This document shows, piece after piece, positions 31,386 to 40,900 of a stretch of 50,000 nucleotides of DNA (position 1 is its first letter; each line of letters opens with the position of its first letter). The DNA is from Prorocentrum cordatum. Lineage: Eukaryota > Sar > Dinophyceae > Prorocentrales > Prorocentraceae. The stretch spans positions 1 to 50,000 of the forward strand of contig CAUYUJ010006312.1 in the NCBI GenBank assembly GCA_963575745.1. The letters are read 5' to 3'. Position numbers and translations under genes: made by a program. Below the pieces are notes generated by a model that was not told the DNA's origin, did no database searches, and saw only the letters and a program-made list of their open reading frames with translations.

Positions 31386-33125
31386 GTATATATAGATATA
31401 TGTATATACGTAGCACCCCGCAATTGCGGATAAGAGTGAGGGGGCGGGCGCGGGCGACGCGGGCGTCGTCGAGCCAGCGGACCTCGTGGCTCCCACCTTC
31501 CCTGTCGATGGCGCTCTCCTCCTCCTCCTCCTCCTCCTCCTCCTCTTCCTCGTCCTCGTCCTCGTCCTCATCGTCATCGTCATCCTCCTCCTCCACCTCG
31601 TCCTCCTCCTCCTCTTCTTCCTCGTCCTCCCTTTCCCCCCTCGTCCTTCCATCATCGTCCTCCCATTGTCGTCCTCCCCCTCATCGGCCTCCATCATCGT
31701 CCTCCCATTGTCGTCCATCATCATCCTCCTCCCCCTCCTCCCCCTCCTCCCCCTCCTCGTCCTCCTCCTCCCCCTCCTCGCCCTCCTCCCCCTCCTCGTC
31801 CTCCTGCTCCTCGTTCTCCTCGTTCTCCTCGTTCTCCTCCTCCTCCTCCTCCTCCTCCTCCTCCTCCTCCTCCTCCTCTCTCTCCACATTCTCCTTGCAT
31901 CCTCTCTTCTTCCGCGTCCTCCCTGTCCCCTGTTTATTCCTCCTGCCTCCCCCTGCTTTCCCACGATAACGGCAACGCAATCCTTTTTTCCACTTTATGC
32001 TCCCCGACATCTCTGATCAAGGCAACTCGCCAGGGCAAAGTTGCTGGACGGGCTGGTGTGGATGCGCGGGGCTTGAAGAGGTCGTTGCGGGCTCAGACGG
32101 CATGCAAAAATCCGCCGCCGCGCTTGTGCGGCACTGGTTTGTTCAGTGAACGTGGTTTGGGTCGCGGGTGGGTCGCGGGCTCTCCACCTCCACCTGGAAG
32201 GAATGCACAAGCAGCCCGCCGCAGGCGCCGACAAATTTGGTTTGTACACTGAACGTGATTTGGGTCGCGGGTGGGCCGCGGGTTCTCCACCGGGAACGAA
32301 TGCAAAAGATGCCCGCCGCAGGCGCCGAACAATTTGGTTTGTACCCTGAACGTGGTCGCGGATGGGCCGCGGGCTCTCCACCTGGAAGGAATGGAAAACA
32401 CCCGCCGCAGGCGCCGAAAATTGTGGTCTGTACCTTGAGCGTGGTTTGGGTCGAAGGTGGGTCGCGGGTGGGTCGCGGGGTGGGTCGCGGGTGGGTCGCG
32501 GGTGGGTCGCGGGTGGGTCGCGGGTGCGCGGGTCGCGGTCGCGGGGTGGGTCGCGGGTGGGTCGCGGGGTGGGTCGCGGGTGGGTCGCGGGTGGGTCGCG
32601 GGTGGGTCGCGGGGTGGGTCGCGGGGTGGGTCGCGGGGTGGGTCGCGGGGTGGGTCGCGGGTGGGTCGCGGGTGGGTCGCGGGCGGGTTGCGGGGTGGGT
32701 CGCGGGTGGGTCGCGGGTGGGTCGCGGGGCGGGTTGCGGGTGGGACGACAACAACAAACAACAACAACAACAAACAACAAACAACAAACAACAAGCAACA
32801 ATCAACAAGCAACAAACAACAAACAACAAACAACAAACAGCAACCAGCAAACAGCAAACAGCAAACAGCAAACAGCAAACAACAAACAGGAATCAGCAAA
32901 CAACAAACACCAACAACAGCAACAACAGCAACAACAACACCAACAACAACAACAGCAACAGCAACAGCAACAACAACAACAACAACAACAACATCAGTAA
33001 CAACAACAGCAGCAGCAACAACAACAACAATAATCCGCACCGCGGAATCCCACTTCGGCCACGCACCAAGGGACAGTGAATGACCGTTCGGCCCCTCACT
33101 CTGATATATATATATATATATGTAT
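31385..33125 (-). mobile_element. Composite microsatellite element, copy a
   Basis: Read on the minus strand, the order is: TATA tract; GAACGGTCATTCACTGTCCC; CGATGCGG-like block; (TTG)n; (CGCGACCCAC)n; roughly 95-bp tandem units (GCGCCTGCGGCGGGCTG..., TTCCAGGTGGAG, CGCGACCCAAACCACGTTCA); (GAG)n; CATCGACAGGGAAGG; then ACTCTTATCCGCAATTGCGG GGTGCTACGTATA and a TATA-rich tract. The same modules in the same order form copies b and c. No coding capacity is recognised. Confidence 0.75.
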
Positions 33126-34015
33126 GTATGTATATGTATGTATGTACACACACGGACAGCAACATCTGCACCTACATCTAGAGTTTGTGCGCCTGCAGCG
33201 GATGCAGACACGCGCGCGCATGCGCAAGCAACCGATGATCGCGAGAGTAACAGACGCACCCGATGCGAACGTGACCCGGCTCTTCCGCGCCCGGCCCCAG
33301 GACGCCCCCCAGGGGCGGCAGACGGGGAAGGCCTCGACTGCCGCGCGCCTGCTCTCGGCGCACCGGAGCTCCAGCCGAAACGATCCCGAAGAGCTGCGGG
33401 CGAGGCGCAGGTGATGAGACGGTGCCCGATCAGGGCATGTCTGCACCGAACTCCCCTAAGGCGCCGTCCCAACCAACCCCACTGAGCTCCATGGGCGTGG
33501 CGCAGCTGATTGGACAGGCCCCTCGCCGCGATCGTCGCGGCGCGCGGCCGATTTTTCTCAGACGAGCCAAACAACAATTCGACATGCGTGAAGTCAACAG
33601 TCTCGCAGCGCACCCGCCAGCGCCTCAACCCCAACAGGGGGCGGGCGAGAGCTAGGGGCGCGGGGTGCGGAGCGCCCCGAGACGCCCGCTGAAGGCATCA
33701 CCCAGCGCCCCTCCTCTGAAATATCTGCGGCCCATGACTTCCCCGATTCCTGTCTCTCCCCCCCATTCCTCAGCGCGTGAGCTGCGAAATGTCGCCCTTC
33801 GCTACGGGCGGCTGGAAAACCGTCCAGCGCGCGGGCTCCAGTTGACGACCCAAGGCAGCTGGCGTAACAAGTATTCGGGGACATGAAGCGGATGGGAGGA
33901 ATCCCGCAATCCCAATGGCGGCGCAAACTGCCGACAAAAGATTCGATATCGCAAAAGCACCGTGCCTCCTATGCGGCAAACCTCGAGCGGTTCCTAGTGG
34001 CGGCCAATTTCTCCA

Positions 34016-35173
34016 TCATGGACATCTTCTTTCTGCCCGCCGCGCCCGCGTCCTCGGAAGCGCTCGGGCGCCCGTCGCCGCCGCCGCGGGCGCCCCGGAG
34101 GTGGGCGCCCCTGCGGGCGGATGATGCGCGGGCGGAGGAAGCGGGGGCCCGCCGCCAGCGTCTTCGGCCATGGTCCCGCCGCCGGCATGCTCCTGCACCA
34201 GAGTCTTTGGCTCGAGCGGCTGGTCAAGGCGAGTGCCATGTTTCCGAGGGGATCCGCTCTGCGGTGATCTGGTCCGGGAGTTGGATCTTCGACGGCTCCG
34301 AATCTTCGACGGCTCCGCGGCCTTCCTCAAAGCCGGCGCCTGCTTCTCCGCCTCCGGCTGCGACGGCGCGGCCCCGGGCTGCGCCTTCGTCGGCCTGCGA
34401 GCGGCGTGGGCGAAACCGGCCGTCTCGATGCCCAGGTCGCCCGCGACAGCGCTGTCCGTTCTGACGTTCGGGCTGGTCAGGGGCGGCAGGTCTAGAACTG
34501 CGTCGCCGCGATTGACCCGCTCCGCCTGCATCTGGATCTCCGCGGCGAGCGGGGCAATGCTGGAATGGTTCGTGCTCGCATGAAGCCATGCATATCGTCG
34601 CGCGCCGCGGGCGCGCGGCGCGCCCCGGGCTGTTGCGGGCGAGGCGCTCGATGGCGTGGTGGCGACGACGGGGGCTGAGGTCGAGGAGAAGAGAAGGCGT
34701 CCGAGGACCTTCGCCGCCCCCTCCTCCCGCCGTCTGCTGCGGCTGCCCCTTCCTGTCTCTCCGTCTATCAGCTGTCTGATTGCGAGCATAAGCGCTTCAT
34801 TTGTCATTCGACGGCCTCTACGGCCGCCGCGAGAAGTTGGCGGGGCGCGAGGTGCTGGCAACCCTATCATGTCAATTGGGTGCTGCTTCTCTCCCGAAGT
34901 AAGGGCCGCGGCGCGCGAAGTGGGGGGCCGGGCCCGGTCGCCTCGCAGCCTGAACCGCCGCTTGTCTGCGGGGGTTTGGTCTTGTAACCTCCGCGGGGCC
35001 ATTGCTGAAAACGCATGCGTTCCCTCGGCGGTGCCTGTCCCGGGGCCTCGGGGCTCCCCGGGGCGCGCGGGGGGCACCTGGATCGGATGCGGCCGTCGGC
35101 CGAAAATCCCCGGCCGCGCCGACAGCCCATCCGGCTCCGCTCCACTCCACTCCGCGCCGCTCCTCGTCCTCAT
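34016..35173 (-). CDS. Hypothetical ORF inside the inverted-repeat unit
   Basis: A frame of up to 385 codons. Some parts look protein-like (MTNEALMLAIRQLIDGETGR; HSSIAPLAAEIQMQAERVNR; LDLPPLTSPNVRTDSAVAGD; LGIETAGFAHAARRPTKAQP), while the ends are Pro/Ala/Arg-rich. A short tandem repeat encodes EPSKI twice around 34.28-34.32 kb. No family, start codon or splice signal is clear. It lies between the two inverted composite elements, on the same strand as the surrounding gene. Confidence 0.3.
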   Translation of the reverse strand: MRTRSGAEWSGAEPDGLSARPGIFGRRPHPIQVPPARPGEPRGPGTGTAEGTHAFSAMAPRRLQDQTPADKRRFRLRGDRARPPTSRAAALTSGEKQHPIDMIGLPAPRAPPTSRGGRRGRRMTNEALMLAIRQLIDGETGRGSRSRRREEGAAKVLGRLLFSSTSAPVVATTPSSASPATARGAPRARGARRYAWLHASTNHSSIAPLAAEIQMQAERVNRGDAVLDLPPLTSPNVRTDSAVAGDLGIETAGFAHAARRPTKAQPGAAPSQPEAEKQAPALRKAAEPSKIRSRRRSNSRTRSPQSGSPRKHGTRLDQPLEPKTLVQEHAGGGTMAEDAGGGPPLPPPAHHPPAGAPTSGAPAAAATGARALPRTRARRAERRCP

Positions 35174-35186
35174 CCTCTCCTGCCCT

Positions 35187-36069
35187 TTACGCCCCTCCTG
35201 ATCTCCCCGGCCCGCCCAGCTCGCCCGTTGGATTTCGGACCTTCGAGAATCGTGCTGCGCGGGGCGTCCAGATCAGCCGCGTCCCTACCTGGGAGTGGGG
35301 CCTCCCTCTGCCGGGTCGCGTAGATGCAACTGGCGATGGCTGGGGCGCTGGAGCATCGTGCTTGAACCCGCTGAAGTCCCCAACAACGTCGAAGAACTTG
35401 TAAATCGCGACGTTGACCGCGGCCTCCAAACTGCCGAACAGGAGGGTCACGCAACAAGAAGAGCGCGCCAACATCTCAACGGGGCCAATTGCTCCCCACT
35501 CCGCCTCGCCGATCCTGATGGTGCAGCTGGCGTGAGGGAGCAACTTCTGCTGCGCAGGTCCGGAAGCCATGGGCCACGGTGAGATATCGTAATATTTGAT
35601 GGCCGCCGGGGGCCTCTTCGCCTCCTGAAGTGCTTTGAACGCCGAAGTCGTCCATGTCCATTGTCGCTCGGCCAAAGCGCTGGACGCAGTCGCAAACGCC
35701 CTGAGGCCACGCGCGTGCCCGTCGACCCTTTCGCACAAGAGCATCGATTTTGGCAGTGTGCAACAAGGCGCTCGTCGCGACCAGGGCTGGGGGCCACTTC
35801 GTTGAGCTGACTGCTGCAATCTGCTTCGTCGGGGTGGCCGATTTGGTCACCGAATCGTCGTCGCTCTCGGTTCCAAGCCTCTTCGAAAGGTCGACTGCCG
35901 CGTCGTTCGATAGCGCGCGACCGCTTAATGCAACGGCGAGACCTCGCTTCCCGCAGCCACTGCCTGTGGCCCGCGTCCCAGTGCGCATCCCCGCCTGATC
36001 GGTGACCGCGATGGGCGCTCCCCAGCGCGCCGTTGAGAGCGACAATGTCAACCTCGATCTCCGAATCAT
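35187..36069 (-). pseudogene. Coding-like remnant with one frameshift
   Basis: The minus strand reads DLSKRLGTESDDDSVTKSAT, then STKWPPALVATSALLHTAKI. After a shift near 35.74 kb it reads LRAFATASSALAERQWTWTT, SAFKALQEAKRPPAAIKYYD, SCTIRIGEAEWGAIGPVEML and a hydrophobic CCVTLLFGSLEAAVNVAIYK FFDVVGDF. The amino-acid mix is convincing, but no family is recognised. It could be a decayed gene carried between the inverted composite elements. Confidence 0.35.
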
Positions 36070-36149
36070 TCATCGCATCTGCGCCCTGCAACGGCGGTGG
36101 AACGGAGGTCGACTGGGAGAAACAGCCTGGTGCCCAAATGGCTACGCGA

Positions 36150-36295
36150 TGGGGTCTAAGGGTGGCTTGGATGTCGGAAGATCTTCTCGTCTTACTGTCA
36201 TAATGTCTTAGGGTCCTGGGGTCTTAAGGTCTTAGAATCATCAGGACTTGCCGTCCTATGGTCTTAGGGTCCTAGCGCGTTAGGGTATGAAGGCC
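36150..36295. repeat. Degenerate GTCTTAGGGTCCT repeat
   Basis: Irregular units such as GTCTTAGGGTCCTGGGGTCT and TATGGTCTTAGGGTCCTAG. There is some likeness to TTTAGGG telomere units but no exact array. From 36.3 to 36.8 kb nothing is recognised. Confidence 0.6.
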
Positions 36296-36826
36296 CTCGG
36301 GGGCGGAGGGAACTGAAGGAAATTGCGATGGGGGCGCGTTTCGTGGGTTGCACCCGGGCCAAAAAACTTGCAAACTGCCGAGTAGGGCCTCGCGAAAGCG
36401 GGAGTAAAGACGACCCAGGAGGCTTGGAGCCTGGAGACGGGCCACGCGCACCAAGACAGCGCATAATGATTTAACAGGGGGCGTCAAGACGTCAAAGTCC
36501 AGTCAAGGATGACTTCCCTGAGCTTTCTCGCCTTTTCGAAACCCCATACAGCCCAGGACGGCCTCAGAGGCCCCCCCCGTAAATGCTAAAAATGGGGGGG
36601 GGGGGGCGTCAGGCACCTGTGCGAGAACGCCCCAGTCGCGGGGCGCGCCGCCATGTGAAGTGCGCCCCGCTTGTCCTACTTGCCGCGCCCGCCCGCGTGG
36701 GCTCAAACGTGGACGTCTAGGAATCGGGTACCAGTTGCCACACTAGCCCAACTGGGCAAAGTGGAGCAAATGGGACCCGGTGGGGCGATTGGGGCGCAGT
36801 ACAAATACCGTGGCAGCGTTGCATGT

Positions 36827-36873
<47 letters not shown>

Positions 36874-38194
36874 CACAAATATATACGCATATATGTATAC
36901 ACATGTCTATATATCACAGTGACGGGGCTGAACCGAACCGAACGGTCATTCACTGTCCTTGGGTACGTGGCTGAAATGGAATTCCGCGATGCGGATTCTT
37001 GTTGTTGTTGTTGTTCTTGTTGTTGTTGTTGGTGGTGGTGGTGGTGGTTTGTTTGTGTTTTTGTTTTTGTTTTTGTTGTTGTTGGTGTTGTTTGTTGTTT
37101 GTTGTTGTCGTCCCGCACGAAACCCGCCCCGCGACCCACCCGCGACCCACCCCGCGACCCACCCGCGACCCACCCGCGACCCACCCCGCGACCCACCCGC
37201 GACCCACCCCGCGACCCACCCCGCGACCCACCGGCGACCCACCCCGCGACCGACCCGCGACCCACCTCGCGACCCGCCCGCGACCCACCCGCGACCCACC
37301 CACGACCGCAACCCACCCCACGACCCACCCGCGACCCACCCGCGACCACCCGCGACCCATCCCGCGACCCGCCCGCGACCCACCCCGAGACCCCCGGCGA
37401 CCCACCCGCGACCCACCGGCGACCCACCCGTGAGCCACCCGCGACCCACCCGTGAGCCACCCGCGACCCACCCGCGGCCCACCCGCGACCCACCCGCGAC
37501 CCACCCGCGACCCACCGACCCACCCAAATTTTTCGGCGCCTGCGGTGGGCTTCTTTTGCATTCGTTCCAGGTGGAGAGCCTGCGTCCCACCCGCGACCCA
37601 AACCGCGTTCAGTGCACAAATCAAAACTTTCGGCGCCTGCGGCGGGTTGATTTTGAATTCCTTCCAGGTGGAGGTGGAGAGCCCGCGACCCACCCGCGAC
37701 CCAAACTACGTTCACTGAACAAGCCAAAACTTCGGCGCCTGCGGCGGGTTTCTTTTGCAGTCGTTCCAGGTGGAGAACCTGCGACCAAAACCGCATTCAG
37801 CATACAAATCAAAAATTTCAGCGCCTGCGGCGGGCTGTTTTTGGATTCTTTCTAGGTGGAGGCGGAGAGCCCGCGACCCACCCGCGACCCAAACTACGTT
37901 CACTGAACAAACCAAAAATTCGGCGCCTGCGGCGGGCTGTTTTTGCATTCGTTCCGGGTAAAGGAGGGGGGACGGAGGGGGACGACGAGAAAGGAGGGAG
38001 GAGGAGGGGAAGGAGGAGGACGACGACGACGGAAAGGAGGAGGGGGGAGGATTGGGATGGGGGAGGAAGAGCAGGAGGAGGAGGCGGAGGAGGAGGAGGA
38101 GGAAAAGGAGGAAGAGGAGGAGGTGGAGGAGGAGGAGGAGGCGGACGACGACGATGACGACGATGACGACGAGGAAGAGGAGGAGGAGGAGGAG

Positions 38195-38229
<35 letters not shown>

Positions 38230-38400
38230 GGAGGAGGAGGAGGAGGAGGAGGAGGAGGAGGAGGAGGGCGCCATCGACAAGGAAGGTGAGGGCCACGAGG
38301 TCCGCCGGCTCGACGCCCGCCTCGCCCGCGCCCGCCCCCTGCCTCACTCTTATCCGCAATTGCGGGGTGCTACGTATATGTGCATGTGTATGTGTATGTA
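36827..38400 (+). mobile_element. Composite microsatellite element, copy b (inverted relative to a)
   Basis: On the plus strand: (AT)n; GAACGGTCATTCACTGTCCT; GATGCGGATTCTTG; (TTG)n to about 37.10 kb; (CGCGACCCAC)n at about 37.12-37.52 kb; four or five roughly 95-bp units to 37.96 kb; (GAG)n to 38.27 kb; CATCGACAAGGAAGGTGAGG; CTCACTCTTATCCGCAATTG CGGGGTGCTACGTATA; then a GTAT-rich tract. It mirrors copy a module by module. Confidence 0.8.
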
Positions 38401-38862
38401 TGTACATCAAGGGGGGCCGAACAATCATTCACTGCGCGAGGCTGCGGTGCGGATTGCTAGTGCTATTGCTGTTGTTATTGTTTGTTGTTTGTTGTCGTCG
38501 TCCCCCCCGCGACCCACCCCGCGACCCACCCGCGACCCACCCGCGACCCGGCCCGCGACCCACCCGCGACCCACCCGCGACCCTTCCCGCGACCCGCCCA
38601 CGACCCACCCGCGACCCACCCGCGACCCACCTGCGACCCACCCGCCGCGACCCAGCCCGCGACCCACCCGCGACCTACCCGCGACGACCCACCCGAGACC
38701 CACCCCGCGAACCACCCACATTGCTTCAACGGCAAAATCGGCGTTCGCGGCGAGCTCTTTGTACCATAAAGCGCCTGCGGCGGGCTTCTTCAAAGCCTCG
38801 CAGAATGCCGACGTCTCCGCCGACCCCTCACTCTTATACGCAATTGCGGGGTGCTACGTATA
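38400..38862 (+). mobile_element. Composite microsatellite element, copy c (short)
   Basis: Same order as copy b but shortened: CAATCATTCACTG, GGTGCGGATTG, a short TTG tract, (CGCGACCCAC)n to about 38.70 kb, one GCGCCTGCGGCGGGCTTC unit, then CTCACTCTTATACGCAATTG CGGGGTGCTACGTATA followed by a CA tract. The GAG block is missing. Confidence 0.75.
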
Positions 38863-38865
38863 CCT

Positions 38866-39085
38866 CACGAACACACACGCACACACGCACACGCACACGC
38901 ACACGCACACGCACACGCACACACACATTCACACACACACACACACCTTCACCACACAAACGCAACGCAACGCAACGCAACGCAGCGCAGCGCAGCGCAG
39001 CGCAAGACAAGACACAACACAACAAAACACAGCACAGCAGAACACAGCACAACACAACACACCACACCACACCACACACATTTGT
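38866..39085. repeat. CA tract, GCAAC repeats and ACAC variants
   Basis: (ACACGC)n and (AC)n, then GCAAC/GCAGC pentamers, then ACAAC/ACCAC variants. The array starts exactly where composite copy c ends. Confidence 0.9.
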
Positions 39086-39227
39086 ATATGCAGATGTATC
39101 TGTGTACATATATGTATATGTGTATATTTGTAACTATTTTCTAGAACATATAACCTATGCTTTGAGATAATTGTGTTTTCGGTCTGATATCGTGAAGTGG
39201 TGGCACAAGCGAGAACGCCAATTCATT

Positions 39228-39421
39228 GGGCAACAACCAATGACATAAACATAAAAACCTCGAGATCCGCGCGGAGTCCTTGGGCTGGGGCGCGATCCCC
39301 TCCCTGGCGCACGCAGCGCGCCAAGGGCGGCGCCAGAAGCGCCGCCAAGGGGTCCTGGCGCCGATACAAGGAATCCGCGCGGACGTCCGCGTCTTCATGC
39401 TTATGCCATTGTTTGTTCCCC
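39228..39421. mobile_element. Foldback element family F1, copy 3
   Basis: Left arm GGGCAACAACCAATGACATA ... GATCCGCGCGGAGTCCTTGG; inverted right arm GGGGAACAAACAATGGCATA ... GTCCGCGCGGATTCCTTG. The core CTCCCTGGCGCACGCAGCGC is as in copy 1. It lies about 20 bp beyond the end of the exon C frame. No clear target duplication or splice role is seen. Confidence 0.75.
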
Positions 39422-39440
39422 TATTTTGTATGTTCACTCC

Positions 39441-39634
39441 TTATGCTCCCATGGCTGTTTCCGCCGCGGTTTGCTCAAACTTCGGCACAAGGCTCGTGGA
39501 CATTGCCTCGAAGAATGGGGGCTGCGGCGGCTCGCCCGAGGCGTCATCGACGATCGCCGAGCAAGCCGCCGGAACCATGAACTTGGCTGTCGGGTCACAC
39601 TTGCTGCACGTGCCGTCTTCAGCTGGCGCGTAAC
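39441..39634 (-). CDS. Cysteine-rich membrane protein, exon C (3' boundary uncertain)
   Basis: Begins after the AG at 39636-39635 and continues the EGF-like repeat of exon B: (G)YAPAEDGTCSKCDPTAKF, then VPAACSAIVDDASGEPPQPP and STSLVPKFEQTAAETAMG up to a TAA at 39443-39441. The true donor must lie before that stop. Candidate sites exist, but none is clearly better, so the coordinates are the outer limit of the frame. The next recognised exon (D) is about 8.6 kb away, and a first transmembrane segment may be encoded in an unrecognised exon between them. Confidence 0.65.
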
Positions 39635-39838
39635 CTGGGGGAACATCAATGAGATGGACATCCAAATTCGGAGGTCCGCGCGGATTCCTCGGGTCGGCGC
39701 TGGGCCCCCCTGGCGGCGCTTCGGGCGCCACTCCTGGCGCGGTCGGCGCGCCGAGGATGGGGGTCCAGCGCCGACCCGAGGAATCCGCGCGGACCTCCGA
39801 ATTGGAATGTTCATGTCCTTGTTTGTTCAGTGGGTAAC
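39635..39838 (-). mobile_element. Introner: F1 foldback element forming the exon B-C intron
   Basis: A 204-bp intron, GT...AG in the gene orientation (GTTACCCACTG ... GTTCCCCCAG). The direct repeat GGTTAC flanks the element (39839-39834 and 39635-39630) and supplies the donor context. Between the repeats lies an inverted-repeat element with arms of about 65 bp (AATTCGGAGGTCCGCGCGGA, TTCCTCGGGTCGGCGCTGG). Removing the intron joins GTC GAC G with GT TAC GCG, reading VDGYAPAEDGTCSKC, a clean cysteine-rich repeat. This is the structure expected when element insertion creates an intron. Confidence 0.88.
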
Positions 39839-40157
39839 CGTCGACGCACTCTGTGCACGCGAGACTTGAGTTCGCTCGATTGCTGCTGCACGCTCCAGGC
39901 GGTCCACCAGGGCAACGTCTGTGATTACCGAAGCATTTCCACACGAATGCTGCGGGATCGTCTGAATTCATCGCAGAAGCAGGGACGTAGTAACCAGGTT
40001 TGACGGAAAGAGCAGCGTACCTGCCGATCTGGACGTCTGCTCCTATTGCCATTACCGACGAAGCACCTGCCGGGCATTCGATGCCCGTGGGGCAGGGTTT
40101 GCAGGTGTCAGCAGCGTCGTTCAAGTACTCGATGCCCACGCGGCAAATCCGACTACC
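39839..40157 (-). CDS. Cysteine-rich membrane protein, exon B (EGF/GCC2-like)
   Basis: From the acceptor CAG|GGT at 40158/40157 it reads GSRICRVGIEYLNDAADTCK, PCPTGIECPAGASSVMAIGA, VQIGRYAALSVKPGYYVPAS, FVWKCFGNHRRCPGGPPGAC and SSNRANSSLACTECVDG, ending in phase 1 at the introner donor. The spacing CxPCPxGxxCPxG, the GYYxP motif and CxxCxxGY match GCC2/GCC3-type extracellular repeats that precede the membrane module in large dinoflagellate surface proteins. No frameshift is seen. The frame upstream of 40157 is repeat sequence and is not counted. Function is unknown; adhesion or sensing are only guesses. Confidence 0.78.
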
Positions 40158-40900
40158 CTGTCGGCGTGTGTGAAGGGGAGTTCTGGCTGCGTGGGCCCCG
40201 GGTTTTCCTAAGAGACGATCTTTCATTCGATCTGCTCTTCCATTACTGGAGACTCCCCCGAGACCCTGCCTGGCAACAACTTCGTCAACTCGAGGTATTA
40301 TCAAGCCACGCCATGATCGAAGTCTTAATCGAGTCGAAATGGAGGCCCTTCCCTCTGATCCTTTCCCCACCTGGAGGGGGGGTCTTGCAAGAGAAAAACA
40401 TCGACACTGGCGAAGACGACCTTTCGCCAACCGAACCGTGTCTATCCCGGCCTTCCTCGCTCACTCACGGCGAAATTGCACCTTTCGCCAGCGGAATGGT
40501 GTTTTCGCTGGCTGTCTGAAAGCGCGCTCCCGAGCCTCCGCAGAAAAGCGTCTCATATTCCGCCACCGCTCCAATGGAGGACCCTTAAGGGCTACACTGA
40601 GGGAGCCTGCAGGATCAACATCAACTGGGGGGTCCTGGGGGGGGGGTCCTGGAGGGGGGTCCCGAGGGTGTGTCCCAGGGGGGTGTCTCAGGAAGGTGTC
40701 CCGGGGGATGTCCCAGGGGTTGCCCCGTCGGGTGCCCCGTCGGGAGTCCCCTGGGGGGGTTCCCGAGGGTATGGGGGGTCCCAGGTCAGGACCTGGTCCC
40801 CCCCATACCCTTTGTGCTTATTGGGATGCTTCGGGAAAATTTGGCCCTCCTTCGGCAAATCAAGCCTATGATGCTCGCCGACCCTGTCGGCGTGTGGAAG
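40158..40900. repeat. GGGGTCCC repeat field and duplicated block next to exon B
   Basis: GAGTCGAAATGGAGGCCCTT ... CCTTTCCCCACCTGGAGGGG (40326-40386) recurs as GAGTCGAAGGGAAGCCCCTT ... at 41074-41130. From 40.62 to 40.80 kb the sequence is built from GGGGGTCCC/GTCCCAGGGG variants. The 16-mer ACCCTGTCGGCGTGTG at the exon B acceptor (40155-40170) is repeated at 40881-40896. Confidence 0.75.

Noticed and set aside
32452-32745. Coding region for Gly-Trp-Val-Ala repeats or Thr-Arg-Asp-Pro repeats
   Set aside because: It is a GGTCGCGGGT simple repeat, a module of the composite element.
36150-36295. Interstitial telomere (TTTAGGG)
   Set aside because: The units are irregular GTCTTAGGGTCCT-like strings with no run of exact TTTAGGG.
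39228-39421. Second introner like the one at 39.64 kb
   Set aside because: The element is the same family, but I found no convincing target duplication or in-phase splice pair, so it is listed only as an F1 copy.
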